Shown: positions 1 through 5,750 of the stretch, piece after piece
Numbering within the stretch: position 1 is the stretch's first letter
Layout of the letters: every line of letters begins with the position of its first letter
Assembly (NCBI GenBank): GCA_026985625.1
Contig: JALSQC010000328.1
Coordinates: forward strand, 1 to 8,131
Length of the DNA stretch: 8,131 bases
Direction of reading: 5' to 3'
Source of the DNA: Bacteroidales bacterium
GTDB taxonomy: Bacteria; Bacteroidota; Bacteroidia; Bacteroidales; JAFGXI01
Translations under genes and position numbers: made by a program
Notes under the pieces: generated by a model
The model's database searches: none
What the model was told of the DNA's origin: nothing
What the model saw: only the letters and a program-made list of their open reading frames with translations

Positions 1-513
1 ATACTCAATCTCGCGTTGAGTTTTGAGACTATCAACACTAATACCCGTATAATACATTAACGATATTTTGCTATGATAAGTACCTCCTGTTTTTTCGTCT
101 AATATAAAATTATAAAGTTTTTTATCGTTAGAAACAACAATATTAAAATCAGGATTACTTAACAATAAATCTTTAATATTATTTTCTTTAAACTTATCGT
201 TAGATATAATTTTTTTTATATTTTTAAATATTAAATCTTGTAATCCTAAGATTAAATAATTTTTAGAAACAGAATCGTTAAAATAGCCATCTTCGTCGGC
301 ATAATCTTGCTCTTTTATATAAGCTATTTCTTTATCTGACAACCCCGACTCTTTAAACGGAATATACTCATTATCAAAAGTATAAGGCAATTCCGAATAC
401 AAACTTAAATATTTATTTGTTTCAGAAATTAATTTATCAAATGACTTTTGCGACTGTCCATAAATTACATTTGTTATAATTACAAAAAATATAATTAATT
501 TAATTGCTCTCAT
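1..513 (-). CDS. Exported protein of unknown function (C terminus beyond left edge)
   Basis: I read an open frame leftward from the ATG complementary to 511-513 to the window edge: 171 codons without a stop, so the 3' end is missing. The N terminus (MRAIKLIIFFVIITNVIYGQ) looks like a signal peptide: two basic residues, a hydrophobic core of about 14 residues, then a Y-G-Q cleavage region typical of Bacteroidota secreted proteins. There is no lipobox Cys, so it is probably a soluble periplasmic or secreted protein. The visible mature part is acidic and Lys/Asn/Asp-rich, with no cysteine and no motif I recognise. The gene is divergent from rpe across a 95-base AT-rich spacer. The sequence complementary to 527-534 (TAACTTTT) is one base from the -7 box TAnnTTTG, but this is weak. 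Coding is well supported by the long open frame, the signal peptide and codon use like its neighbours. The function is unknown. Confidence 0.8.
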   Translation of the reverse strand, partial: MRAIKLIIFFVIITNVIYGQSQKSFDKLISETNKYLSLYSELPYTFDNEYIPFKESGLSDKEIAYIKEQDYADEDGYFNDSVSKNYLILGLQDLIFKNIKKIISNDKFKENNIKDLLLSNPDFNIVVSNDKKLYNFILDEKTGGTYHSKISLMYYTGISVDSLKTQREIEY

Positions 514-608
514 TTTTTATTTTAATAAAAGTTATAAAAAATATTATTCTATAAATATATTTAAATTTTATTATAATTTTACAATTTAAAATAATTTATA
601 AAAAAAAT

Positions 609-1253
609 ATGAGTGTTATTATTTCGCCATCGTTATTATCGGCAAATTTTTTAAATCTCGAAAGAGATATAGAAACAATTAATAAAAGTAAAGCCGATTG
701 GTTTCATTTAGACATTATGGACGGCATTTTTGTGCCAAACATATCATTTGGATTTCCTATAATTAAATCGATAAAGAAAATAGCTAAAAAACCTCTTGAT
801 GTTCATTTAATGATAACAAATCCCGATAGATACATATCTGAGTTTAAAAATTCAGGAGCCGATATTTTAACCGTTCATGCCGAAACTTGTAATCATTTAC
901 ATAGAACCATACAAAATATAAAAGCCCACGGAATGAAAGCCGGAGTTTCCATTAATCCTCATACACCCGTTAATATAGTCGAAAATATTTTAAACGATAT
1001 CGACTTAATTTTAATAATGTCGGTTAATCCCGGATTTGGAGGACAAAAATTTATAGAGAACACTTACAACAAAATAAAAAAACTAAAATCTATAAACACA
1101 AACAATAATTTAATTATAGAGATAGACGGCGGAGTTGATGATACAAATGCAAAAAAACTTATAGACTCGGGAGCAAATGCCCTTGTAGCAGGAAGTTACA
1201 TTTTTAAATCTAACGACATAGCCAAAACTATTGATAATTTAAAAAATATTTAA
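609..1253 (+). CDS. rpe: Ribulose-phosphate 3-epimerase
   Basis: Interconverts D-ribulose 5-phosphate and D-xylulose 5-phosphate in the cytosolic pentose phosphate pathway. The 214 residues fit the family's usual length (about 215-225) and form one TIM barrel. Visible signatures are the N-terminal PSLLSANF (residues 7-14), the metal and catalytic segment HLDIMDG (33-39, with His33, Asp35 and Asp38), His66 in DVHLM, the phosphate-loop region SVNPGFGGQKF (138-148), the second catalytic Asp173 in EIDGGV, and the C-terminal phosphate-binding AGSYIF (194-199). All expected metal ligands (His33, Asp35, His66, Asp173) are present, so it should be active. The ATG at 609 sits directly before the conserved ISPSLLSA start and has an A-rich leader without a Shine-Dalgarno sequence. 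It appears monocistronic: the gene to the left is divergent and the cold-shock gene downstream has its own promoter. No convincing terminator was seen after it. Confidence 0.97.
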   Translation: MSVIISPSLLSANFLNLERDIETINKSKADWFHLDIMDGIFVPNISFGFPIIKSIKKIAKKPLDVHLMITNPDRYISEFKNSGADILTVHAETCNHLHRTIQNIKAHGMKAGVSINPHTPVNIVENILNDIDLILIMSVNPGFGGQKFIENTYNKIKKLKSINTNNNLIIEIDGGVDDTNAKKLIDSGANALVAGSYIFKSNDIAKTIDNLKNI

Positions 1254-1405
1254 TATATATTTTTTTATTGATTATTTTATTTATTATAAACATAAGTATC
1301 TTTATTGCAGTTTAATATAAATATTTTAAAACTCAATTGTTTATAAATAATTAAAATATTTTTTATAAATACTATAAAATATAACATTTTATAAAAAAAT
1401 TACAT

Positions 1406-1413
1406 TACCTTTG
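1406..1413 (+). promoter_or_regulatory. Bacteroidota -7 promoter element of the cold-shock gene
   Basis: TACCTTTG is an exact match to the TAnnTTTG -7 element used by the primary sigma factor of Bacteroidota. Initiation about 7 bases downstream, near 1420, would give a leader of roughly 20 bases, far shorter than the long cold-sensitive leaders of Escherichia coli cspA. No clear TTTG -33 element lies at the expected distance. A second near-match, TATCTTTA at 1297-1304, could be a weaker upstream start. Confidence 0.6.
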
Positions 1414-1441
1414 TTTTTTTAAATTATATTAAATTTTAACA

Positions 1442-1633
1442 ATGGAAAAAGGAACAGTAAAATTCTTTAATGAAACAAAAGGTTTTGGTTTTATTATCGA
1501 AGAAAATTCAAAAAACGAGTATTTCGTACACGTTTCAGGTTTAATCGACAAAGTTAACGAAGGTGACGAAGTTGAATTTGAATTAAAAGAAGGAAAAAAA
1601 GGATTAAATGCAATAAATGTAAAATTAGTTTAG
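1442..1633 (+). CDS. Cold-shock domain protein (CspA family)
   Basis: A small single-stranded nucleic-acid-binding protein of 63 residues consisting of one cold-shock OB fold. Members melt RNA secondary structure or antiterminate transcription in the cytosol. RNP1 is KGFGFI (residues 13-18) and RNP2 is FVHVS (28-32), so the aromatic and basic RNA-contact residues Lys13, Phe15, Phe17, Phe28 and His30 are all present. The canonical FVHFS is altered at one position, Phe to Val31. The protein starts with the usual MEKGTVKFFN, confirming the ATG at 1442, and is slightly shorter than E. coli CspA (70 residues) with no C-terminal extension. It is a single-gene unit between its own -7 element and a strong hairpin terminator. 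The family cannot be divided into cold-inducible and constitutive members from sequence alone, so no specific symbol is given. Confidence 0.96.
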   Translation: MEKGTVKFFNETKGFGFIIEENSKNEYFVHVSGLIDKVNEGDEVEFELKEGKKGLNAINVKLV

Positions 1634-1658
1634 TTTATTCATTAATTTTTTAAATTCT

Positions 1659-1685
1659 AAAGCCTGTTTTTAACAGGCTTTTTTT
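1659..1685 (+). terminator. Rho-independent terminator after the cold-shock gene
   Basis: A perfect 10-bp inverted repeat, AAAGCCTGTT / AACAGGCTTT, with a TTT loop at 1669-1671. The T run through 1685 overlaps the 3' arm. It lies 25 bases after the csp stop codon and isolates csp from groEL. Confidence 0.93.
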
Positions 1686-1686
1686 A

Positions 1687-1783
1687 TGTCTGACAAAATT
1701 AAAGAAATATTATGTCGTAATGTCATATTAAAACAAAAAAATGACATAAAAAACAAATATTATTAAATGGCATAAAATATGAA
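1687..1783 (+). promoter_or_regulatory. Putative groEL control region: TGTC/TGACA half-sites and sigma-54-like promoter
   Basis: Seen directly: TGTC-T-GACA at 1687-1695; TTATGTC at 1710-1716, the exact reverse complement of GACATAA at 1743-1749; and ATGTCAT at 1720-1726, the exact reverse complement of ATGACAT at 1741-1747. Downstream, TGGCATA at 1768-1774 is followed by ATGAA at 1779-1783, giving GG-N10-GA against the sigma-54 consensus GG-N10-GC, with one mismatch in the invariant -12 pair. The region has no TAnnTTTG box and no CIRCE repeat. I infer an enhancer-type activator binding the half-sites and a start near 1793, leaving a leader of about 34 bases before groEL. The repeats are real sequence features. 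The sigma-54 reading is tentative in such AT-rich DNA. Confidence 0.45.
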
Positions 1784-1826
1784 ATGGAAAAAATCAATTT
1801 TTAAAAACAGAAAAATATATTAAAAA

Positions 1827-3473
1827 ATGGGAAAAGAAATAAAATTTAACATCGAAGCAAGAGACTTGCTAAAAAAAGGCGTTGATGAGTTAGCAAACGC
1901 TGTAAAGGTAACTTTAGGTCCAAAAGGACGCAACGTAGTTATCGACAGAAAATACGGAGCTCCACAAATAACAAAAGACGGTGTTACCGTTGCTAAAGAA
2001 ATAGAGTTATCCGATTCTTATGCTAATCTTGGAGCACAAATGGTTAAAGAAGTTGCATCAAAAACAAACGACGATGCAGGCGACGGAACAACCACAGCCA
2101 CAGTTCTTGCTCAATCAATAGTTAAAGTTGGATTAAAAAACGTTACTGCAGGAGCAAATCCTATGGATTTAAAACGCGGTATAGATAAAGCCGTAAACAA
2201 AATAAAAGAAAGCTTAAAAGAACAAACAAAAATAGTTGGCGACGATTACCAAAAAATAGAACAAATAGCAACAATATCGGCAAATAACGAAACAACAATA
2301 GGAAAACTTATTGCCGAAGCTATGGAAAAAGTTAAAAAAGACGGAGTAATTACCGTTGAAGAAGCAAAAGGAACCGATACAAACGTAGAGGTTGTAGAAG
2401 GAATGCAATTCGATAGAGGTTATATATCACCTTACTTTATTACCGATACCGAAAAAATGAATGCAGTATTAGAATCGCCTTACATTTTACTTACCGACAA
2501 AAAAATATCATCGATGAAAGACCTTATGCCTGTTTTAGAACCGGCAGCACAAGAAGGTAAACCATTAATGATTATTGCCGAAGATATCGATGGCGAAGCT
2601 CTTGCAACACTTGTTGTTAACCGTTTAAGAGGTTCGTTAAAAGTTGCTGCAGTTAAAGCTCCCGGATTTGGCGACCGTAGAAAAGAAATGTTAGAAGATA
2701 TTGCAATACTAACAAACGGAACAGTTATATCCGAAGAAAAAGGACTAACCCTTGAAAAAGCAACACTCGATATGTGCGGTAAAGCCGAAAAAATAGTTAT
2801 CGACAAAGAAAATACTACAATAGTAAACGGTGTTGGTTCTAAAGAAAATATCGAAGCAAGAATATCTCAAATACGTTCGCAAATCGAGATATCAACATCA
2901 GAATACGACAAAGAAAAACTACAAGAACGACTTGCTAAATTAGCAGGTGGTGTTGCCGTGCTTTACGTTGGTGCAACCACCGAAATCGAAATGAAAGAAA
3001 AGAAAGACCGTGTTGAAGATGCTCTAAGTGCAACACGTGCTGCCGTTGAAGAAGGAATTATTCCTGGTGGTGGAGTAGCACTTATAAGAGCTATTAAAAA
3101 TATCGAGGACCTTAAAGGCGATAACGAAGACGAAACAACAGGTATTAAAATAGTAAAACGTGCTATAGAAGAACCTTTACGCCAAATAGTAGAAAATGCA
3201 GGACAAGACGGTTCCGTTGTTGTTCAAAAAGTTAAAGAAGGAGAAGGCGACTTTGGATATAACGCAAGAACAAATAAATACGAAAATTTATTTGAATCAG
3301 GAGTTATCGACCCAACAAAAGTTACTCGTATAGCATTAGAAAATGCTGCATCAATTGCAGGTATGTTCTTAACTACCGAGTGCGTATTAGTTGACGAAAA
3401 AGAAGAAACACCGGCTATGCCTCCTATGGGTGGCGGAGCTCCCGGAATGGGTGGTATGCCCGGAATGATGTAA
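1827..3473 (+). CDS. groEL: Chaperonin GroEL (Hsp60)
   Basis: The large chaperonin subunit, which forms a double heptameric ring that encloses and folds client proteins in the cytosol with ATP and the GroES lid. The full length is 548 residues, equal to E. coli GroEL. The equatorial domain holds the nucleotide motif DGTTT at 87-91 and the hydrolytic Asp398 in RVEDAL. GGGVAL is at 414-419, the apical region KAPGFGDRR at 278-285 is intact, and the C-terminal Gly-Met-rich tail (GGGAPGMGGMPGMM) is complete. Alignment to E. coli numbering is nearly gap-free at the catalytic sites, so it should be functional. The ATG at 1827 starts the standard M-x-K-E-I-K-F sequence. Internal codons include more C and G than neighbouring genes, as expected for a highly expressed protein. 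Unusually, groES does not precede it but lies 670 bases downstream, behind a redox gene. Upstream is an inverted-repeat region suggesting stress regulation. Confidence 0.99.
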   Translation: MGKEIKFNIEARDLLKKGVDELANAVKVTLGPKGRNVVIDRKYGAPQITKDGVTVAKEIELSDSYANLGAQMVKEVASKTNDDAGDGTTTATVLAQSIVKVGLKNVTAGANPMDLKRGIDKAVNKIKESLKEQTKIVGDDYQKIEQIATISANNETTIGKLIAEAMEKVKKDGVITVEEAKGTDTNVEVVEGMQFDRGYISPYFITDTEKMNAVLESPYILLTDKKISSMKDLMPVLEPAAQEGKPLMIIAEDIDGEALATLVVNRLRGSLKVAAVKAPGFGDRRKEMLEDIAILTNGTVISEEKGLTLEKATLDMCGKAEKIVIDKENTTIVNGVGSKENIEARISQIRSQIEISTSEYDKEKLQERLAKLAGGVAVLYVGATTEIEMKEKKDRVEDALSATRAAVEEGIIPGGGVALIRAIKNIEDLKGDNEDETTGIKIVKRAIEEPLRQIVENAGQDGSVVVQKVKEGEGDFGYNARTNKYENLFESGVIDPTKVTRIALENAASIAGMFLTTECVLVDEKEETPAMPPMGGGAPGMGGMPGMM

Positions 3474-3490
3474 TATCCTAAAAAATTAAC

Positions 3491-3526
3491 AAAGAGTTGA
3501 CGGTTTTAATAACCGTTGACTTTTTT
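3491..3526 (+). terminator. Hairpin with T run between groEL and the redox gene (probable partial terminator)
   Basis: The core stem is ACGGTT (3500-3505) with AACCGT (3511-3516) around a TTAAT loop. In RNA the stem extends outward through G-U and A-U pairs to 3491/3525, and six T residues occupy 3521-3526. It starts 17 bases after the groEL stop and ends only 14 bases before the next ATG, too close for another promoter. It therefore probably lets some transcripts through, lowering the level of the two downstream genes relative to groEL. Confidence 0.75.
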
Positions 3527-3540
3527 AAAATTAAATTTTT

Positions 3541-4122
3541 ATGATAAAAAATATAGACTCATATAAATCTCTTATCGAAAATATCAGCAATAACGAAAAA
3601 ACATTTTTGCTACTTTTTAAATCAGGTAACGAAATAAGCGACTGTGCTTTTAAAAATATAAATAAAGTTGCCAACGAAGAAAAAAATGCAAACATATTAG
3701 TTGCCGATGTTAATACTGTAAGAGATATACATAAAAATTTTAATATTACATCGGTTCCAACCTTGGTAAGCTTTGACAAAGATAAATTAACAAACATTAC
3801 TAAAGGTTGTAACGATTATAAAATATACAAATCGTTAATTAAAAATAATATTTATTCGGTTACAACCGATAACAACACAAAAACACAAAAAAGAGTTACG
3901 GTTTACAGTACACCAACTTGCACTTATTGTAACCAAATAAAACGATATTTCGACGAAAAAGGTATAAAATATCGAGATATCGACGTATCTCGCGACCAAA
4001 AAGCAGCAGAACAAATGGTTAAACGCAGTGGACAACAAGGTGTGCCTCAAACCGATATTAACGGACAAATTGTTGTTGGTTTCGACAGAATAAAAATTAA
4101 TAAACTTTTAGGAATTGAATAA
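3541..4122 (+). CDS. Thioredoxin-like/glutaredoxin two-domain protein
   Basis: A 193-residue cytosolic protein with two thioredoxin-fold domains and no signal peptide. Residues about 1-105 look like a thioredoxin fold: a beta-strand FLLLF at 22-26 and the cis-proline segment SVPTLV at 71-76. The usual WCGPC site is missing and only Cys35 lies near that place, so this domain is not a standard dithiol oxidoreductase. Residues about 117-190 are a glutaredoxin-type domain: VTVYSTPTCTYC with the active pair Cys127/Cys130, and the cis-Pro motif GVPQT at 167-171, resembling NrdH/YruB-type small glutaredoxins. The likely role is reduction of disulfides or mixed disulfides. Whether glutathione or thioredoxin reductase supplies electrons is not visible. 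It lies between groEL and groES, 21 bases before groES, so it is probably co-transcribed with groES and may protect or recycle thiols of folding clients. That link is inferred only from position. Confidence 0.88.
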   Translation: MIKNIDSYKSLIENISNNEKTFLLLFKSGNEISDCAFKNINKVANEEKNANILVADVNTVRDIHKNFNITSVPTLVSFDKDKLTNITKGCNDYKIYKSLIKNNIYSVTTDNNTKTQKRVTVYSTPTCTYCNQIKRYFDEKGIKYRDIDVSRDQKAAEQMVKRSGQQGVPQTDINGQIVVGFDRIKINKLLGIE

Positions 4123-4143
4123 CCTTAAAAAAATAAAATAAAA

Positions 4144-4428
4144 ATGAAAGAATTACAACCATTAAACGATAATGTTCTTTTAGAATTAGTAGAAGAAAAA
4201 GAACAAAAAACAGCATCAGGAATAATAATTCCCGACTCGGCAAAAGAAAAACCCGAATACGCTAAAGTAATTGCCATTGGAAATATTGATAATCCGGGCA
4301 TATCAATTGGCGACACGGTTTTTTATAAAAAATTTACAGGAAACGAAATTAATTTCGAGGGAAAAAATTATTTACTTATCCCCTATGCCGATTTATTGGC
4401 AAAAACTACAGCAACCGAAGAAATATAA
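4144..4428 (+). CDS. groES: Co-chaperonin GroES (Hsp10)
   Basis: The small chaperonin subunit, a heptameric lid that closes the GroEL cavity during the ATP cycle. At 94 residues it has the normal length of the family. It starts LQPLNDNVLLE (residues 4-14), the conserved first strand. The GroEL-binding mobile loop is KTASGIIIPDSAKEKP (22-37), with Ile27-Ile28-Ile29 at the hydrophobic contact tripeptide. The final strand pair is NEINFEGKNYLLIPYADLLA (67-86). All parts needed for GroEL binding are present. It begins 21 bases after the redox gene, has no promoter of its own that I can see, and ends before a strong terminator, so it is the last gene of the groEL cluster. The order is reversed relative to the usual groES-groEL operon. 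Another chaperonin pair elsewhere in the genome cannot be excluded. Confidence 0.96.
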   Translation: MKELQPLNDNVLLELVEEKEQKTASGIIIPDSAKEKPEYAKVIAIGNIDNPGISIGDTVFYKKFTGNEINFEGKNYLLIPYADLLAKTTATEEI

Positions 4429-4458
4429 TAGTAAATAATTATTAAAAATTATGTTACA

Positions 4459-4489
4459 AAAGCTCCTGTAATTTAACAGGAGTTTTTTT
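4459..4489 (+). terminator. Rho-independent terminator of the chaperonin cluster
   Basis: A perfect 7-bp stem CTCCTGT (4463-4469) / ACAGGAG (4476-4482) with loop AATTTA, extended outward by a G-U and three A-U pairs, and followed by seven T residues (4483-4489). It ends 31-61 bases after the groES stop. Confidence 0.92.
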
Positions 4490-4532
4490 ATAAAAAAATA
4501 AAGATATTTAGGTCTTTTTATATTTTATTTAA

Positions 4533-4540
4533 TATCTTTG
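4533..4540 (+). promoter_or_regulatory. Bacteroidota -7 promoter element of the DUF4395-type gene
   Basis: TATCTTTG matches TAnnTTTG exactly and lies 18 bases before the ATG at 4559. Transcription would begin near 4547, giving a very short leader. The in-frame TTG at 4538 is inside this element and so is unlikely to be the translation start. No clear -33 TTTG is visible. Confidence 0.65.
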
Positions 4541-4558
4541 CATAAAAAAATATTGATT

Positions 4559-4996
4559 ATGGTTAAATCTTGCCCAATTACAATTGATAAAGTTAACGAA
4601 AAAATTATACGAATAAATTCTCTTTTTGTATTTTTAGGACTTTTAGGTTTTGTTTTAACTCCTTATAAGGTTGTTATTATTCCTATAGTTATAGATTTTT
4701 TAATTCGTGTTTTATTTGGACTAAAATATAGTCCTGTTTGTTTTTTAATTAAGCACTCGCTTAATATTTTAAACTCTAAACCTCATTTGGTAAATGCAGG
4801 TCCCAAAAAATTTGCAGCAAAAATAGGACTAACATTAACAAGTATTTTATTAATATCTTATATCTTTGATTTTAATACATTAGAACTAATTTTAGGCACT
4901 ATTTCTTTAGTTGCAATAGGAATGGAGGTATTTTTTAAATATTGTGTAGCTTGTAAAATTTATTCTGTTTTAACATCTATGGGTATTAAATTATAA
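4559..4996 (+). CDS. DUF4395-type small integral membrane protein
   Basis: A 145-residue inner-membrane protein of the uncharacterised DUF4395 type. It starts MVKSCPITIDKVNEKIIRIN, the Cys-Pro plus 'N-E-x-x-x-R-x-N' N terminus that I associate with the family. There are four probable membrane segments, roughly at residues 21-36, 38-56, 90-104 and 108-126. A C-terminal CxxC (Cys129 and Cys132 in YCVACKIY) also fits the family pattern. With Cys5 this gives conserved-looking thiols near the N terminus and after the last helix, suggesting a metal or redox role, but no function is established to my knowledge. I chose the ATG at 4559 over the TTG at 4538 because the TTG overlaps the -7 box. It has its own promoter downstream of the groES terminator. 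Its stop overlaps the stop of the convergent kdsB. Family assignment is from motif memory and is moderately secure. Confidence 0.82.
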   Translation: MVKSCPITIDKVNEKIIRINSLFVFLGLLGFVLTPYKVVIIPIVIDFLIRVLFGLKYSPVCFLIKHSLNILNSKPHLVNAGPKKFAAKIGLTLTSILLISYIFDFNTLELILGTISLVAIGMEVFFKYCVACKIYSVLTSMGIKL

Positions 4997-5740
4997 TAAT
5001 CCTGTATCATATATTCGTTTAAGATCTTTTTTTGTATCTATACCAAGACTCTCGTATTCGGTTTCTTCTACTTTTATTTTATATCCGTTTTCTATCCATC
5101 GTAATTGTTCTAACGATTCTACAATCTCTAATACCGATGGTTTTAATTTTGTAATTTTTTTTAAAATATCGTATCTGTATCCGTATAAACCTATATGTTT
5201 ATAAAATTTATGTTTTAATATCCAATCGGCTTGCTTGCTTCCTCGCACAAATGGTATAGGCGAACGCGAAAAGTAAATTGCCTCGTTTTTATTATTTAAA
5301 ATAAGTTTTGGTTTATTTGTATCGAAAATATCTTTTGAGTTATTTATTGGTTTTGCAAGTGTAGCTATTTGTGTTCGTTTTAGCTTAAAACATTTTTTCA
5401 CACTCTCGATTTGTTCGGGATAAATAAAGGGTTCGTCGCCTTGTATATTTATTATTACGTCATATTTTTTATTTGTTTTTTCTGATATTATATCAATAGC
5501 TTCGGCAATTCTGTCGGTTCCGCTTTTGTGTTTTTTAGATGTCATCACAACGTTTCCTCCAAAATTAAGTACAGCTTTTTGTATGCGTTTATCGTCGGTT
5601 GCAACGTAAACAGTATCAAGAGCTTTTTGTGCTTGTTCGTAAACTCGACGAATCATAATTTTTCCACTTATATCAACCAAAGGTTTTCCGGGAAATCTTG
5701 TTGATGCATAACGTGCAGGTATTATACCTATAAATTTCAT
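4991..5740 (-). CDS. kdsB: 3-deoxy-manno-octulosonate cytidylyltransferase (CMP-Kdo synthetase)
   Basis: Activates Kdo with CTP to give CMP-Kdo and pyrophosphate, the sugar donor for the inner core of lipopolysaccharide; a cytosolic enzyme. The 249 residues match the normal length (about 245-255). Motifs in order: the nucleotide-binding IPARYASTRFPGKPL (7-21), the HKSGTDR segment (71-77), NIQGDEP (98-104) with the Mg-binding Asp102, the substrate region FSRSPIPF (157-164), KHIGLYGYR (181-189) and the C-terminal GIDTKKDL (233-240). All look intact. It is the last gene of the leftward cluster, 10 bases after the HAD phosphatase stop. Its TAA overlaps the convergent DUF4395 gene by 6 bases, and no terminator can lie between the two. 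The HAD neighbour is not KdsC, so the Kdo pathway is only partly represented here. Confidence 0.97.
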   Translation of the reverse strand: MKFIGIIPARYASTRFPGKPLVDISGKIMIRRVYEQAQKALDTVYVATDDKRIQKAVLNFGGNVVMTSKKHKSGTDRIAEAIDIISEKTNKKYDVIINIQGDEPFIYPEQIESVKKCFKLKRTQIATLAKPINNSKDIFDTNKPKLILNNKNEAIYFSRSPIPFVRGSKQADWILKHKFYKHIGLYGYRYDILKKITKLKPSVLEIVESLEQLRWIENGYKIKVEETEYESLGIDTKKDLKRIYDTGLL

Positions 5741-5750
5741 TTAAAATTTA

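Noticed and set aside
1241..1265. A/T-only inverted repeat after rpe (AAAAAATAT / ATATTTTTT)
   Set aside because: With no G-C pair the hairpin would be unstable, and such repeats are expected by chance at this base composition. Not called as a terminator.
1779..1823. Mini-ORF of 14 codons ending 3 bases before the groEL ATG, a possible leader peptide
   Set aside because: Its ATG overlaps the putative -12 element, so a transcript starting near 1793 would not contain it. The Lys-rich content is what chance gives in A-rich DNA.
2480..2806. 108-codon minus-strand open frame inside groEL
   Set aside because: It is a shadow of the conserved groEL frame and matches no family. The same applies to the minus-strand frame at 2214-2408.
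3531..3797. Minus-strand open frames opposite the redox gene and groES (3531-3797, 3835-4068, 4125-4316)
   Set aside because: They lie opposite genes with clear glutaredoxin or GroES motifs, and their translations show no domain.
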